64,000 bases of DNA from Glandiceps talaboti (lineage: Eukaryota > Hemichordata > Enteropneusta > Spengelidae), in NCBI RefSeq assembly GCF_964340395.1, contig NC_135556.1, forward strand, positions 17,325,642-17,389,641. Direction: 5' to 3'. The notes beneath the pieces are model-generated. The model saw nothing but the letters and a program-made list of their open reading frames with translations, searched no databases and was not told the origin of the DNA. Shown in pieces: positions 1 through 10,886 of this stretch. Numbering within the stretch: the stretch's first letter is position 1; each line of letters starts with the position of its first letter. Made by a program: the position numbers and the translations under genes.

Positions 1-1301
1 GTATACTAACAGTATTCTGTCATCAGGACTGTCTGTGTTGTTGACACCGTCTGACAGACACTTCCTTTGGTGCAAGGTTCAAAGGTCAATCTGCCTGTGT
101 CATTGGTAACGAGTGAATATGGATAATATTGAAAGGTCACCTCTCTCTTGAGATGAATTTTTACATGTACCGGGTAATAGGCATCACCTTAAAGATTCAA
201 ATTCTAAAGATGATGGGCTGTCAATCTTGCTAAAAGTATTAACATCTGCAAGGCTGTGATAAGAAATGTCAAATGTCATCTTTGCCAGATATCTGTCACT
301 ATGATTTTGTTACTTAATATTCCTTGTGTGCTCTTTCCATACTGTATGTATTAAACATCAACGAAAGTTTGCTATGAAAGGAACTTGTCATGTGTTTAAT
401 TTCCTGATTTTACATACTTTTCTAAGTGTTTTCACAATTAAGCTTTTGATGTCATCTTAATATACTGACTGCATTCAAGCAAAAATATTCAAGCAAAAAT
501 ACTCAATGGAAATAACTTATTAAGTTTCCCGATTTCGCAGTTTGAGTTTCCGATAAATCATTATTTGATGTCGTCTCTAAAAAGTGTAAGGTCAGCAAAA
601 AAACTGTGCAATGGAAAAAAAAGTGTTGGCAGATTTTATAATTGTTTCTGAGAGTTTTCATTCAGTATTTGATGACGTCTGTCATATACTGTCAGCATCA
701 ACAAAAGTATGTAACAGAAAAAAAAATGTCATCTCAGTGTTGCCAAGTTTCGTAATTTTTGATCGGAATTTCTATACAGCAGGTTTTGATGGCATCATTG
801 ATATACCGACAGCGTCGATAAAATGTGTGATGAACAAAACTGTCAGATGTTTGGTATAACTTTTTTTCTCAGAGTTTTCATGCATATCTTTGAATGGAGT
901 CTTTGATATACTATCGGCATCACTATAAGTGAGTGTAGGAAGGAAATTGGCAAGGGCTTGACTAGCATGACTAGTCAGAGAATACAAGTAATTGAATTGA
1001 TGTTGTAAGTCATTTACATAGTCTCTCGTAGCAAATTATTGAAAACCCAAAAGAATTTCATTTCTCTTCAGAGAGTTGACAATGAGATGACCTATCCCAC
1101 ACTTAATTAGACTGGGTAGAGTATTAATAAAGGTCTTCATTCCATCAAGTCTGGACTGATAGTACCACTATCTGTCTTCTATGTCATCTACTTGTAGGGG
1201 ATCATCCAGGATATTGTGTCTGGACCAATTCATCATATACGTCCCACCTATAATAATAATAATAATAATAATAATATCTTGTCTCTGCTCATCACATTTA
1301 G

Positions 1302-1588
1302 CCATGTGGGGTGTCTAGTGCAGTTTCCTAGGAAAGACACGATCCTACTTTCGTTGCCATGTCGGGTTTCTAGTACAGTTTCCTAGAAAAGACACGATCA
1401 CACTTTTCATTGCCATATTGGGTTTCTAGTCTTGTGCAGTTTCCTAGAAAAGACACGTTCGTATTTTATTGCCATATTGGGTTTCTAGTCTTGTGCAGTT
1501 TTCTAGAAAAGGCACGATCCTACTTTTATTGCCATATTGAGTTTCTAGTCTTGTGCAGTTCATTGCCGTATTGGGTTTCTAAGAAAAG
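1302..1588. repeat. Minisatellite, unit about 57-62 bp, about 4.5 copies
   Basis: Copies of a unit built on TTTCCTAGAAAAGACACGAT, then a variable T-rich stretch, then TTGCCATATTGGGTTTCTAG follow each other directly. The last copy is partial. The short ORF across it merely reads the repeat. Confidence 0.8.
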
Positions 1589-1714
1589 ATTGAAGTTTTA
1601 TATGCACCCCATTTTGTAGCTTTGCAGGTATTTCTAATATATGAAACTATTGAAATTGTTGTAATCAAACTGTAAAAAGATCTGTATGAAATTTAGAATA
1701 CCACAAAGTTACAT

Positions 1715-1949
1715 AATAGGGAACTTGCACACCCGCCATGTGGAATGTTGCATCATGGGAAATGTGATAATAAATACTAATGAATTGGTATTGTAAACAA
1801 TACTGTTACATTATTTGTAACCACAAATAATCAATTCATAGTTACCCTGTGGGAGGTTTATTTTATAGGTAGCTCCAGATTAGGTATTATGATAACCACA
1901 GAGTCCTTTGCGTCTGAGCATGCTCAGTCTGGATTGCAAGTTCTTTATT
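1715..1949. mobile_element. MITE-like element, copy 1 (TIR AATAGGGAACTTGCA)
   Basis: This 235-bp segment starts AATAGGGAACTTGCA and ends with the imperfect inverse TGCAAGTTCTTTATT. It is the same element as 9135-9392, with matches such as GTTGCATCATGGGAAATGTG, GGGAGGTTTATTTTAT and CTTTGCGTCTGAGCATGC. It has no coding capacity. No clear target-site duplication is visible, so the superfamily is left open. Confidence 0.75.
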
Positions 1950-2770
1950 GTTAGCACTATCTAAAGTGTAGTTACAATGCTATGCAAAGAGCTCCTTGAA
2001 ATCATTCCCTGATGAACAAGAATTGAACAGAGTGAAAATATAGTAGAAAAGCATAAAACATAATTTAACGTTTATCATGAATTTAACAGTCAAAGAAATG
2101 TTTTGTTCTGATATTGAACATTTTTGTTCAGTAATTGTTAGGATTAGTAAAGTTATGCAAGTAAATAAACGTTATGTGCATTATTATTATTATAGTTATT
2201 AATCAGATCATGTTTATTAGGTAGACAATAGTTATTAATCAGGTAGGGCCTGTCTAGTAGTCTTCCAGATTGTTAAACTAACAGTAAGTACTGTAGATGT
2301 GTAACCATGCAATTTACTCCAATAGAGTGATTTTACGTTCCCGCAAATTCTCCACAGTGTGTAATTATTTGAAGTACCTTGAGATCTATAAAATAACTAG
2401 GGCTGAAGTATATCTGTATGTATGCCTTGAAGTCCTGCATTAATGTTATATTGTACTGTGGTTCACATTGATTTCCATTAGCCTGCACAGAGTCACTATG
2501 GCATTGATCTAAATTGTAAATATTGCAAAGTAGTGCAAATCGGACCACAGAGAATGTGTGGCCCCCTGGCTAGCTAACATTTGTTATACATAATAGTAAA
2601 TGGCTTGCTAGCTGACTTGTTGCAAATGCTTTAGCCAGCCAATCCCTTTGCTGGAACAGAAAAAGATTGCAGAGACATAATTTGTGTTTTGAGTCAAGAC
2701 ATGCAATTTGTGTTTACTGGATTTGAAGTTGTTAAAAGTATCTTGGAAAAGAATTTAGAATTTGTGAAGG

Positions 2771-3243
2771 GCTGCCAGAATTGAGAAGTATGCCATGAAT
2801 GATCTGCCTTCTCCCCCCCCCCCCCCACCCACCACAAAGTGACAGACTTCACCACTTTTTACCAGACATACAACTTGTTTAATTCACACATGAAATCCAG
2901 TAATATCTGTATGATGTTGTCCTATTCTCTACTACTAGGTGTTACCAGAATTGAGAAGTACTTTGGACAATGATCTCTCTCCCCCCTCTCTCCGTCAAAC
3001 CACAGAGTTACAGAGTATGCTACCTTCTGCCAGACATACAACTTGATTACTTCATATAAATTCAACAATGTGTGTATGATGTTGTCATATTCTTCTCTAG
3101 ATGTTACCAGACTTGAGAAGTACAATATCTCCCCACCCTTGAACTACAAAGTTACAGACTACCTCCTTTTACCAGACATACGACTTTGTGTACTTCACAT
3201 TAAGTTTTCAACAATGTCTGTATGATGTTGTTCTATTCTGTAG
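2771..3243 (+). repeat. Tandem duplications of a splice-acceptor / exon-start module
   Basis: Three degenerate copies precede the true kelch exon. Exon-like starts are at 2771, 2939 and 3101, with the genuine one at 3244 (spacings 168, 162 and 143 bp). Each copy carries a version of ACCAGAATTGAGAAGTA, then a C-rich stretch, then CCAGACATACAACTT. The last two also end in TGTATGATGTTGTC plus a pyrimidine tract and TAG. Copies 1 and 2 retain plausible acceptors at 2938 and 3100. Read in the kelch phase, copy 1 stops after a dozen codons and copy 2 stays open for about 40 codons to a TGA at 3223. They look like pseudo-exons made by local duplication. Confidence 0.8.
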
Positions 3244-3468
3244 GTGCTACCAGTATTGAGAAATATGATCTGAGAACGAATACCTGGACCCAAGTAGCCA
3301 ATATGTGTGGACGACGCTTACAGTTTGGTGTAGCTGTATTGGAGGATAAGTTATATGTGGTTGGTGGCAGGGATGGCTTGAAGACACTCAATACTGTTGA
3401 ATGCTATAACCCTCAAACTAAGAACTGGACAATGATGCCAGCTATGGCTACACATAGACATGGATTAG
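3244..3468 (+). CDS. KLHL5: KLHL5-like exon, kelch blades 1-2
   Basis: The acceptor is a pyrimidine-rich tract ending TGTAG. The exon enters in phase 1 and begins GATSIEKYD, matching the usual start of this exon in KLHL4/5. It ends in phase 1 before GTGATC. It encodes the blade with [11 protein letters not shown] and the THRHGLG linker. Confidence 0.93.
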
Positions 3469-6164
3469 GTGATCCTTGCATTTATTAAACCCCCCAGTAG
3501 TTGTCATTCTTAGTACGTGTAATGACCTTTCACCTCATGCTAGTAGGTCAAGATGGCCGACTTATTCTCATGAGTACCTATTGTAATGCATATGTAGTTC
3601 TTGGAGCAGAAACCATGGTGTCGACCAAGAAATATAATGAATGACATACCTAGGTGGTAAAATTAGTTTATTTCAGATATTGACAGTATTTGCAATGATA
3701 TTTGTCACAATATGACAGAACCCCCATGACACGTGAGTGTATCTGGGTTTTTAACACGAGTGCTTTCAGTGTTCTCTGCCACTGTATTTTCACATCATAC
3801 ATGTATGTGTAAATTGAAAGCATTCACATTTTGTACTATTAGTCATAGTTAAAGGGTTATGTTTCAATCCCAGGTTCTCACATTAGTGTTACCATATCAG
3901 TGTGAAGCCATGAGGATTGCATATGACCCTTCGTTTTGACTCTGGACCAACTTTTCCTGTACTTCTGCCAGACAAGTTTCCACAAAGTTTAATTTTTTAA
4001 TCCTTAGTGGGCCTTAAATATCAGGTTTAAAGTAAATATTATTAAATGATTGTACCCCATATACTCAGTAGTTTGTCATATCGTATCGTTTAGGTGTTGG
4101 CGTTTTAGAAGTTCCAATGTATGCTGTTGGCGGCCATGATGGATGGAGTTACCTAGCAACAGTGGAAAGATGGGACCCACAAAGTAGACAGTGGAGTTTT
4201 GTATCACCAATGTCGATACCAAGGAGTACAGTTGGAGTGGCTGTTTTGAATGGAAAGTATGTATTGCATCTGTTGGTAGATACATTGTATACCGCAATAC
4301 TGAACCCCCAGGAATGACTCTATGACTCTATCTGGAACTTCATATTTTTCAGTGAAGGTTTTGTACTTGCTGAAAAGCAATTTTATGCTCATCCTTTCAG
4401 TATCCCAAAAATGTAAATTTTGTTGACAAATTTGTAACTATCCTAACCATATATTGACACTGTTTACACATGGACATCAAGCCAGTGTACACAATGGAAT
4501 AATCAGCAACAAGTAGACAAAGTAATTAAATCAGTTATTTCACACTCTCCTGTATTACCAACTTGGTTTGTGCTATGTCTTCGACGAAGACTTGTTGTTG
4601 TATGAAATGGAATTTCAGCCATGAGTTCACCTGCTAAACTTGAGGTGTATACTGTATTTTCTGTCTAGGCTGTATGCTGTTGGTGGCAGGGATGGAAGTT
4701 CATGCCTACGCTCAGTTGAATGCTATGACCCACACACTAACAAGTGGTCCATGTGTGCCCCGATGACAAAACGACGTGGTGGCGTTGGCGTGGCAGTGTG
4801 CAATGGTTGTCTCTATGCTGTTGGGGGACATGATGCACCAGCTAGTCAACAGACATCCAAACAATTTGACTGTGTTGAAAGGTATTTAAGCTATTATATT
4901 ATATGAACATATGTACAGTAGACAGCATCATGTTTTCAATTTGATCAGAGACAAGCACAGAGGAAGTGAACTAATTGTTTAATAAGAGGAATTATATAAA
5001 AGTTAGGGGGTCGAATTAGGGCTATAGACTCCTTAGCATAAACCTGACTTGTATGTCTATATCAAATGAGTTGGCATACGTGACAGTGTCCTACCAAATC
5101 AGAATGATTGATTTAAATGTTGACACTTTATTTGTCAAATTCTTACTGTATATACAATTGCTACGACATAGTTTCATAAAGCAAAGACAGACTCAACTAA
5201 AACTACTGTTGTGGCATGGTGATGAGAATATTATCACATCATAATTGTGAAAACTTGATATTGATAGAAATGTGCTTTTGAAGTCAACACAAATAAATGA
5301 ATAAATGTTGTATGTATCTTCTCATAGACAGAACTATTCTGTCACTGATGATTAACCAAGCTATACAAAGTCAGCATACTTAAAATTATACAAAAAATTT
5401 GAGCAATTTTTCAAAAACTGAAGTTTTTTCATTCATTTTCTTTGCTATTATTAGGTTAGATCCCAGATTGGATACTTGGATGGCTGTATCACCGATGAAC
5501 ATTTGTCGCGATGCTGTTGGTGTGGCTGTACTAGGAGATAAACTTTATGCTGTTGGTGGTTATGATGGACAGGCCTATCTCAATGCTGTAGAATGCTATG
5601 ACCCACAAAATAACGAATGGACAATGGTAAGTTGACACAATGAATATACTGTTATAAACACTAATTTTGACATCATTTTTATCTACTACTTCAGTGTCAG
5701 ATTGCTGACTAGCTTTGCAGGAAGGTTAGCACTTGCAAGGTATTGGTATCTCCATAGATTTGCACTGTAGTGACTACTATGTAGAATATGGCTTTATTTA
5801 AATTTATTGTATTGCGTAGAGAACAGCTTAGAGGTATTTTTGAAACTTTCATGCCTAAACTTTAGGTTCTGGAGAGTTATTTTGTGATTTTACATTACAT
5901 ATGTTGAGTATGATTGCTGAGAAAAAACGTGTTGAAACTTTTTCATCATTCAGTGTTCAGTGTAAGTCCTTATCATACGTAACAGCAGAGCATAAAAACT
6001 GTAAAATGAATTACAAGTAGAACATAGATAGAAAACTTGTTGCACTATTCATGACTCGATTATTTTGATCTTTGTTTATTCAGATGGGATCCTTGTGTAC
6101 TGGTAGAGCTGGTGCATGTGTGGTGCAAGTTCCAGAGGCAAGAAGTTATCAGCATGCTGTGTAA
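3244..6164 (+). CDS. KLHL5: Kelch-like protein of the KLHL1/4/5 group, C-terminal five exons (gene continues upstream of window)
   Basis: Five exons (3244-3468, 4094-4256, 4669-4881, 5455-5626, 6084-6164) join in frame to give 284 residues ending in TAA. They cover essentially the whole kelch propeller. Blades show the double-glycine plus DG signature (VVGGRDG, AVGGHDG, AVGGRDG, AVGGYDG), followed by VECY/VERW and the W about ten residues later. Exon phases are consistent: 1-1, 1-2, 2-2, 2-0, 0-stop. The peptide [11 protein letters not shown], the HDAPAS insert and the closing GRAGACVV strand are characteristic of vertebrate KLHL1/4/5, and KLHL5 seems closest. The BTB and BACK exons must lie before base 1, because nothing matching them is seen in 1-3243. 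The family acts as Cullin-3 substrate adaptors or actin-binding proteins; the target here is unknown. Introns of 412-625 bp hold nothing recognisable. The protein ends in an unusual short tail after VVQVP. Confidence 0.95.
4094..4256 (+). CDS. KLHL5: KLHL5-like exon, kelch blade 3
   Basis: The acceptor is TTTAG and the exon is phase 1 in, phase 2 out, with donor GTATGT. It encodes [17 protein letters not shown], a [12 protein letters not shown] segment and the [13 protein letters not shown] linker. Conservation with vertebrate KLHL4/5 is very high over the whole exon. Confidence 0.95.
4669..4881 (+). CDS. KLHL5: KLHL5-like exon, kelch blades 4-5
   Basis: The acceptor is CTGTCTAG and the exon is phase 2 in, phase 2 out, with donor GTATTT. 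It encodes [20 protein letters not shown], the [10 protein letters not shown] linker, and a second blade start, [12 protein letters not shown]. The insert before DCVER is typical of this subfamily. Confidence 0.95.
5455..5626 (+). CDS. KLHL5: KLHL5-like exon, kelch blades 5-6
   Basis: The acceptor is ATTATTAG and the exon is phase 2 in, phase 0 out, with a strong GTAAGT donor. It encodes [14 protein letters not shown], the [13 protein letters not shown] linker and [20 protein letters not shown]. The usual CVERYDP of the family reads CVERLDP across this junction, a mild oddity. Confidence 0.94.
6084..6164 (+). CDS. KLHL5: KLHL5-like terminal coding exon
   Basis: The acceptor is TTTATTCAG in phase 0. 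The exon encodes 26 residues with the closing [11 protein letters not shown] strand, which completes the first or last blade of the propeller, then ARSYQHAV and TAA. Vertebrate paralogues end within a few residues of VVKLP, so this tail is slightly longer. Confidence 0.88.
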   Translation: MGSLCTGRAGACVVQVPEARSYQHAV

Positions 6165-9134
6165 AATATGATTGGAGAACCCTAGTTGTGTCTCTATTCG
6201 GTGGAGGGAACTGTCTCTATTCAGTGGAGGGAATTGTGTCTCTATTCAGTGGAGGAAATACAGTGAGTAACTATGGATGCCGGACATGTTATGCCATACC
6301 ACTGATGAGAAAGACAAGTTTGTGAAGTGCATTTTCCCAGCATTCATGTACCTCCAATTTTGTTTACAACCAGCATACCACCATTGAATTATGATAAGTT
6401 CATCACTGTCGACTGACACCAACTCTGTAGGAAAACTACCACCATTGTGTAGTATTATTTACTGATACATACCTACGCCTCCGAATAGAGCCATTACATT
6501 ATGCAGTGTTAAGGGATAATTTGGCAATGCAGGAGTACTACCCCTCTATTGAGTGATAATACCTACATGACACTACCTGTGTAGCTTGAGTTGGTGATAC
6601 CATCAGTTGCGCCTTCACCTGGAGTGACTACATCAATCAGTCATTCATGGATACTGCTCCACTACATAGGGATGACAACATGATGTGATGTCAGTGTTTA
6701 ATATCTAACTAAGCATTATAAAATTATACTGTAAGTGTCTTTACGAACACTTTCATGTCAAGGAAAACAAACGTCGTTCATCATTATTAGCTCAACTCAG
6801 TCCTAACGAAGAAATACCATTATACTGTATAGACAGTCATGTTATCACTGTTTTGTTATGGGCAGTAAGGATGTCAAATCCTGCATTTTCCTGGCATTTT
6901 ACGGATGTGTAACACCAAAATCACAGTCCATGGCACCGAGAAATGTGCACGTTTTACCAGATTTCCCTTCTCTGTTAACAGGGGTTTCCATACCTTTAAG
7001 GAAAACACACTGTTATGATTTGATTATATAATTATATGTGATTCCATGCATTCCCAGAAATATTGGTGTATAACTAACAATACTAAATGTCATCTGTTAT
7101 ATATATGAGTCTCTCTGTTAATCCGGGTTTAGAAAGGGAAAGAGAAACTATAAAATGTGACCGATATTTTGTACAGATGTCTTTTTTGGTCATAATGACA
7201 AATATCATTACAACACAGATATCCATTGGCCAAAATAATGGAAGATTGAATTTTTAGTTTTCGACTTACTGTTTGTGAAAATAACATGTACTGAATCTGT
7301 GATGTCATTGATTTATGTGTAGTAGTACTAACATCAAGGTTGTGAGAATTAGGTGTACTGAAACTATGATGTCATTATTCTCTGTGTATTATCAATAACA
7401 TCAAAATCAATGTGTAGTTATTTTAATACCGCTGTTTCGCCACTTTTGCATCAACAAATTATTTTGTAATAAGTTTGCATTCCAAAAATTCTGGTATCCA
7501 GAATTTCATCATGAAAAGTCCAAAGAACAAAATGTTCTCTTCTGTTTGTTCTGAAAATTCCAAACTTGAAAAGTCAGTTTTCAGTGTTCTGTACTCATAC
7601 AGCAACTTGGTTCCCCAATTCCAACATTTTCCCTCTGCAGTCATGACAATGGTTTCATACAGAAATTTCCCACCATGTGAAAAGAATGATTTACAGTGAT
7701 ATAAAACTCTGTAGAGATGAATATTTCTATTAATGGAGAAAAAATCTAACTTTTACAAAAAACTTGAAAAAAAATGAAGCTGAATAACGTAAGTTTTGCT
7801 AACGTATTTTGCTAAAAATGTTGCTGCGTTTCTAACAGAGTTATAGTATTTGCACATTTTGGCTTCTACTAAACTCAAGTTGATTTGCAAGTTTTGTATT
7901 ATCCCTGTAAGTAAGCCAATAGTTTCTACAAAGTCTATATAAGTATATCCTAAGAATAGAACTTTTGGCTTTATAGGGTTAACCAGATAGCGTATTATAT
8001 TTTTCTAAACTTGACGCAATCTCATTTGTAGAGAGAGAAAAGTAAGGAAACAAAAAACTTTCTGTTGTTTTGCTTAGAAGGAGCGATCATTATTTGCGAT
8101 ATATACTAAATAGCGATATTCTTGTACTGTACAATAGTATGGGGCAAAAACTAAAGAGCACTGGACTTGCTGTATGGGTTGTGTACCATCGCCTGTTTTA
8201 GAACTCGTGACAAAAATAATGGGAGACTGTGATGTTAAAGTTAGACTGAAGTTGTTAGAGGCTTCATCTAGAGTTAAATGTATCAAATTTATGTTACATG
8301 TATCAAATTCTCAATACCTGCAATAGCAGTTACAGGGTCAAAATAGAACAAGAAGGTCAATTTATTCTCCTGCAGATCTACATGTACAGTAATGCATTGT
8401 TGATGCTTGGAGCCAAGTCCCAGTGTCGACCAAGGAATGGAATATTTGTAATTGCTTTTGACGTAACTATAGCCAGCCTAAGGAGTCAAATGCCATTTTA
8501 GGAAGGTTGGGTCAAGTGTTCTTCAGCTAGTATAGAATATGTGTTGTCAATTCACTCCTATGTTTCTTATAAACATAAAGGAAAAAAGATTTTTAAAATT
8601 ATACATCTAATTGTCACTATGAAAAGTGCTCTGTGTTCCACTTTTTTTCCATTTGCTAACAACTGGATTACCAGAGCAATATACGAGAGCATATTTATAC
8701 CAAAGAAGGTTAATAAAACACATGAATTATCGAATTCTTTCAAAGAGCTGTACACATTAAAAAATTCCTATTGTATCATTTTACGTTTTACAAGTCGGTA
8801 TAATTGACATATTTATAATTGACATATTTATATACTACGGTAGTATATCTGCTCTCCCTATCTGCTGAATTAGGTGAGAACAGGTTGATTCTGCATGTAA
8901 CCTTTGACCCTGTTGCTATGAAACATGCTGAGAAATTTACACTGCTGCTGTTGAAAGTGATGTTTCATGGGATCAGTTTCAGACAGAGATTTTGACACCA
9001 ACCTGTAGCTTAGAACAATTTCAATAATTCCAGTATTCGGACAAATTTGAGATATTGCTATAAGTTTACACAAGACAATTGACAGTCAAATGTTGGATAT
9101 TCAGGGTGTGTGAAAGACTGATATCATGAACGTT
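6165..9134 (+). other. KLHL5-like 3' UTR and/or intergenic DNA
   Basis: There is no convincing ORF or RNA gene. The 3' UTR end of the kelch gene cannot be placed, because no AATAAA with a convincing context stands out close to the stop codon. The short ORFs here are dispersed, overlap on opposite strands and have no recognisable domain. Confidence 0.5.
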
Positions 9135-9392
9135 AATAGGGAAATTGCAAACCCGCCATGTTGAATGTTGCATCATGGGAAATGTGATAATAAATACTGA
9201 TCAAATAGTATTGTAAACAATAATGTTACATTGTTTTTAACCACAAATGATCAATTCATAGTCACCCTGACCATTGTGGGAGGTTTATTTTATCGGTAGC
9301 TCCTGATTAGGTATTACGATAACTACAGATAATCCCATAGTCCTTTGCGTCTGAGCATGCGCATGCTCAGTCTGGATTGCAAGTTCCCTATT
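9135..9392. mobile_element. MITE-like element, copy 2
   Basis: This 258-bp second copy of the family at 1715 has better preserved ends: AATAGGGAAATTGCA at the left and TGCAAGTTCCCTATT at the right. It is longer than copy 1 mainly through small insertions near CACCCTGACCATTG and GATAATCCCATAG. It lies in the 3' flank of the kelch gene. Confidence 0.78.
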
Positions 9393-10244
9393 GGACTCAG
9401 TCTGGGCCTTGAAGTAATATGCAGCACATTACTGTCATCAAAATTATTGTACATTATTATGAAAGAGACTGGAATGTGATTACAATTCAGTATTCATGCA
9501 TATGATTTGATATATTTATCTATATTGTTTTATTATATTTATTAATTTTCTAAGATATATTTTCCAGTTCAAGATACAGCTATTCATTGTTCTGTTTTAT
9601 TGTTTTTGTAACAACTCTGTGTGTTGATACGTTTATATCTGAGCTTATTTAAAAGTGACACAAGCTGAGTTTATCAACTTTTCTCTCAAGTAAAAATACT
9701 CATGTGAAACTGCGAGATTAAACTATTATTTTATAATATTAATATCGATGCCTGCCTTGTATGACATTAGAGTTGCCTTCTTGTTTTGTTAGAACAGTTG
9801 ATTGGCTAGTATGGATTCCTCAACATTTTTATATATATATATATAAAAATACATCATCAGATCAATTATAAGTTATATCTTAATGTCAGGTTTGAGTACA
9901 GTGAATTGCAAGTGATAGTTACATTTGCTTCAGAAAGTAGAATACTACATGTGACTTTTAAATATGTAGTATAAATCTCGTCCAAAAATGTATAAACTCA
10001 GCTTGTGGCCCTTTAAGAAGAGAGATGAAACACACAAAATTTGTATTTGTAAGTTCATGATGTATTAACTCAAGCCCCAGTTGAAGTCAGTTTACAAAAT
10101 ACAGCTACATATAAAGGGAAACAATGGCAGGCTGATCTTGTCCTAGCTGTTTTAGTCAAAATCACTTTCATCACTCTATATCATGCAACTTCAATTGCAA
10201 CTTTGCAATCTTGCAAATTATTCAAATTAACCCAGACCTGACTG

Positions 10245-10886
10245 CTGTACACTGGGGTACAGAAATGTCATCAGTGCCCCTATCCACCAGTCTGTCTACT
10301 GTTTCTACCCAATCAACCTGTAAGGTAGAAACAATGGATACATACACTGATGCTCTTGGTGACATCAGCATAGGTAATTGGGTTCCAATCCCAGAATTCC
10401 CTACCCCAGTCCTGTAAGGTAGAAACAATAGATACAGACACTGCGGCTCTTGGTGACATCAGCATAGGTAATTGGGTTCCAATCCCAGAATTCCCTACCC
10501 CAGTCCAGTAAGATAGAAACAATAGATATATACACTAATGCTCTTGGTGACATCAGCATAGGTAATTGGGCTCCAATCCCAGAATTCCCTACCCCAGTCC
10601 TGTAAGGTAGAAACAATAGATACAGACACTGCGGCTCTTGGTGACATCAGCATAGGTAATTGGGCTCCAATCCCAGAATTCCCTACCCCAGTCCTGTAAG
10701 ATAGAAACAATAGATACATACACTAATGCTCTTGGTGACATCAGCATAGGTAATGGGGCTCCAATCCCAGAATTCCCTACCCCAGTCCTGTAAGATAGAA
10801 ACAATAGTTACATACACTAATGCTCTTTGTGACATCAGCATAGGTAATGGGGCTCCAATCCCAGAATTTCATACCCCAGTGTACAG
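10245..10886. mobile_element. TIR-bounded element carrying six 94-bp tandem repeats
   Basis: A perfect 15-bp inverted repeat, CTGTACACTGGGGTA at 10245-10259 and its complement at 10872-10886, bounds a 642-bp segment. Inside, 10318-10881 is six head-to-tail copies of exactly 94 bp with units starting at 10318, 10412, 10506, 10600, 10694 and 10788. The right inverted repeat is partly made from the repeat unit itself (TACCCCAGT). A short GTTTCTACC/GGTAGAAAC palindrome sits at the array's left edge. Non-autonomous elements with TIRs and internal tandem repeats are known in marine invertebrates. No target-site duplication is clear. ORFs across it only read the repeat. Confidence 0.75.
10318..10881. 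repeat. 94-bp tandem repeat, six copies
   Basis: Copies differ at only a few positions, for example GATACAGACACTGCGGCTC versus GATACATACACTAATGCTC. Those two versions alternate over the middle copies, which suggests duplication of a dimer. There are no spacers between copies, so this is not a CRISPR-type array. Confidence 0.9.

Larger units (their letters stand above)
1..2770 (+). other. Probable KLHL5-like intron sequence
   Basis: No BTB, BACK or kelch-coding exon is recognisable in this stretch on either strand. Apart from a short AAT repeat (about 1249-1277), a minisatellite and a MITE, listed separately, it is unremarkable AT-rich DNA. It is called intronic because the kelch exon at 3244 opens in phase 1 and needs an upstream exon. 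Confidence 0.6.

Noticed and set aside
3043-3225. 60-codon ORF just before the kelch exon as a separate gene
   Set aside because: It reads through duplicated intron and exon-start modules and has no independent start or domain.
6303-6330. CTGATGAGAAAG as a hammerhead core
   Set aside because: No stem II, and no GAAA at the right distance. CTGATGA at 2009, 5346, 11493 and 36938 fails for the same reasons.
10222-10804. Five staggered minus-strand frames reading TGVGNSGIG peptides
   Set aside because: The 94-bp unit is not a multiple of three, so each frame only crosses two units; this is tandem DNA, not a repeat protein.
10318-10881. CRISPR-like array
   Set aside because: Repeats are contiguous with no spacers, and the genome is clearly eukaryotic.
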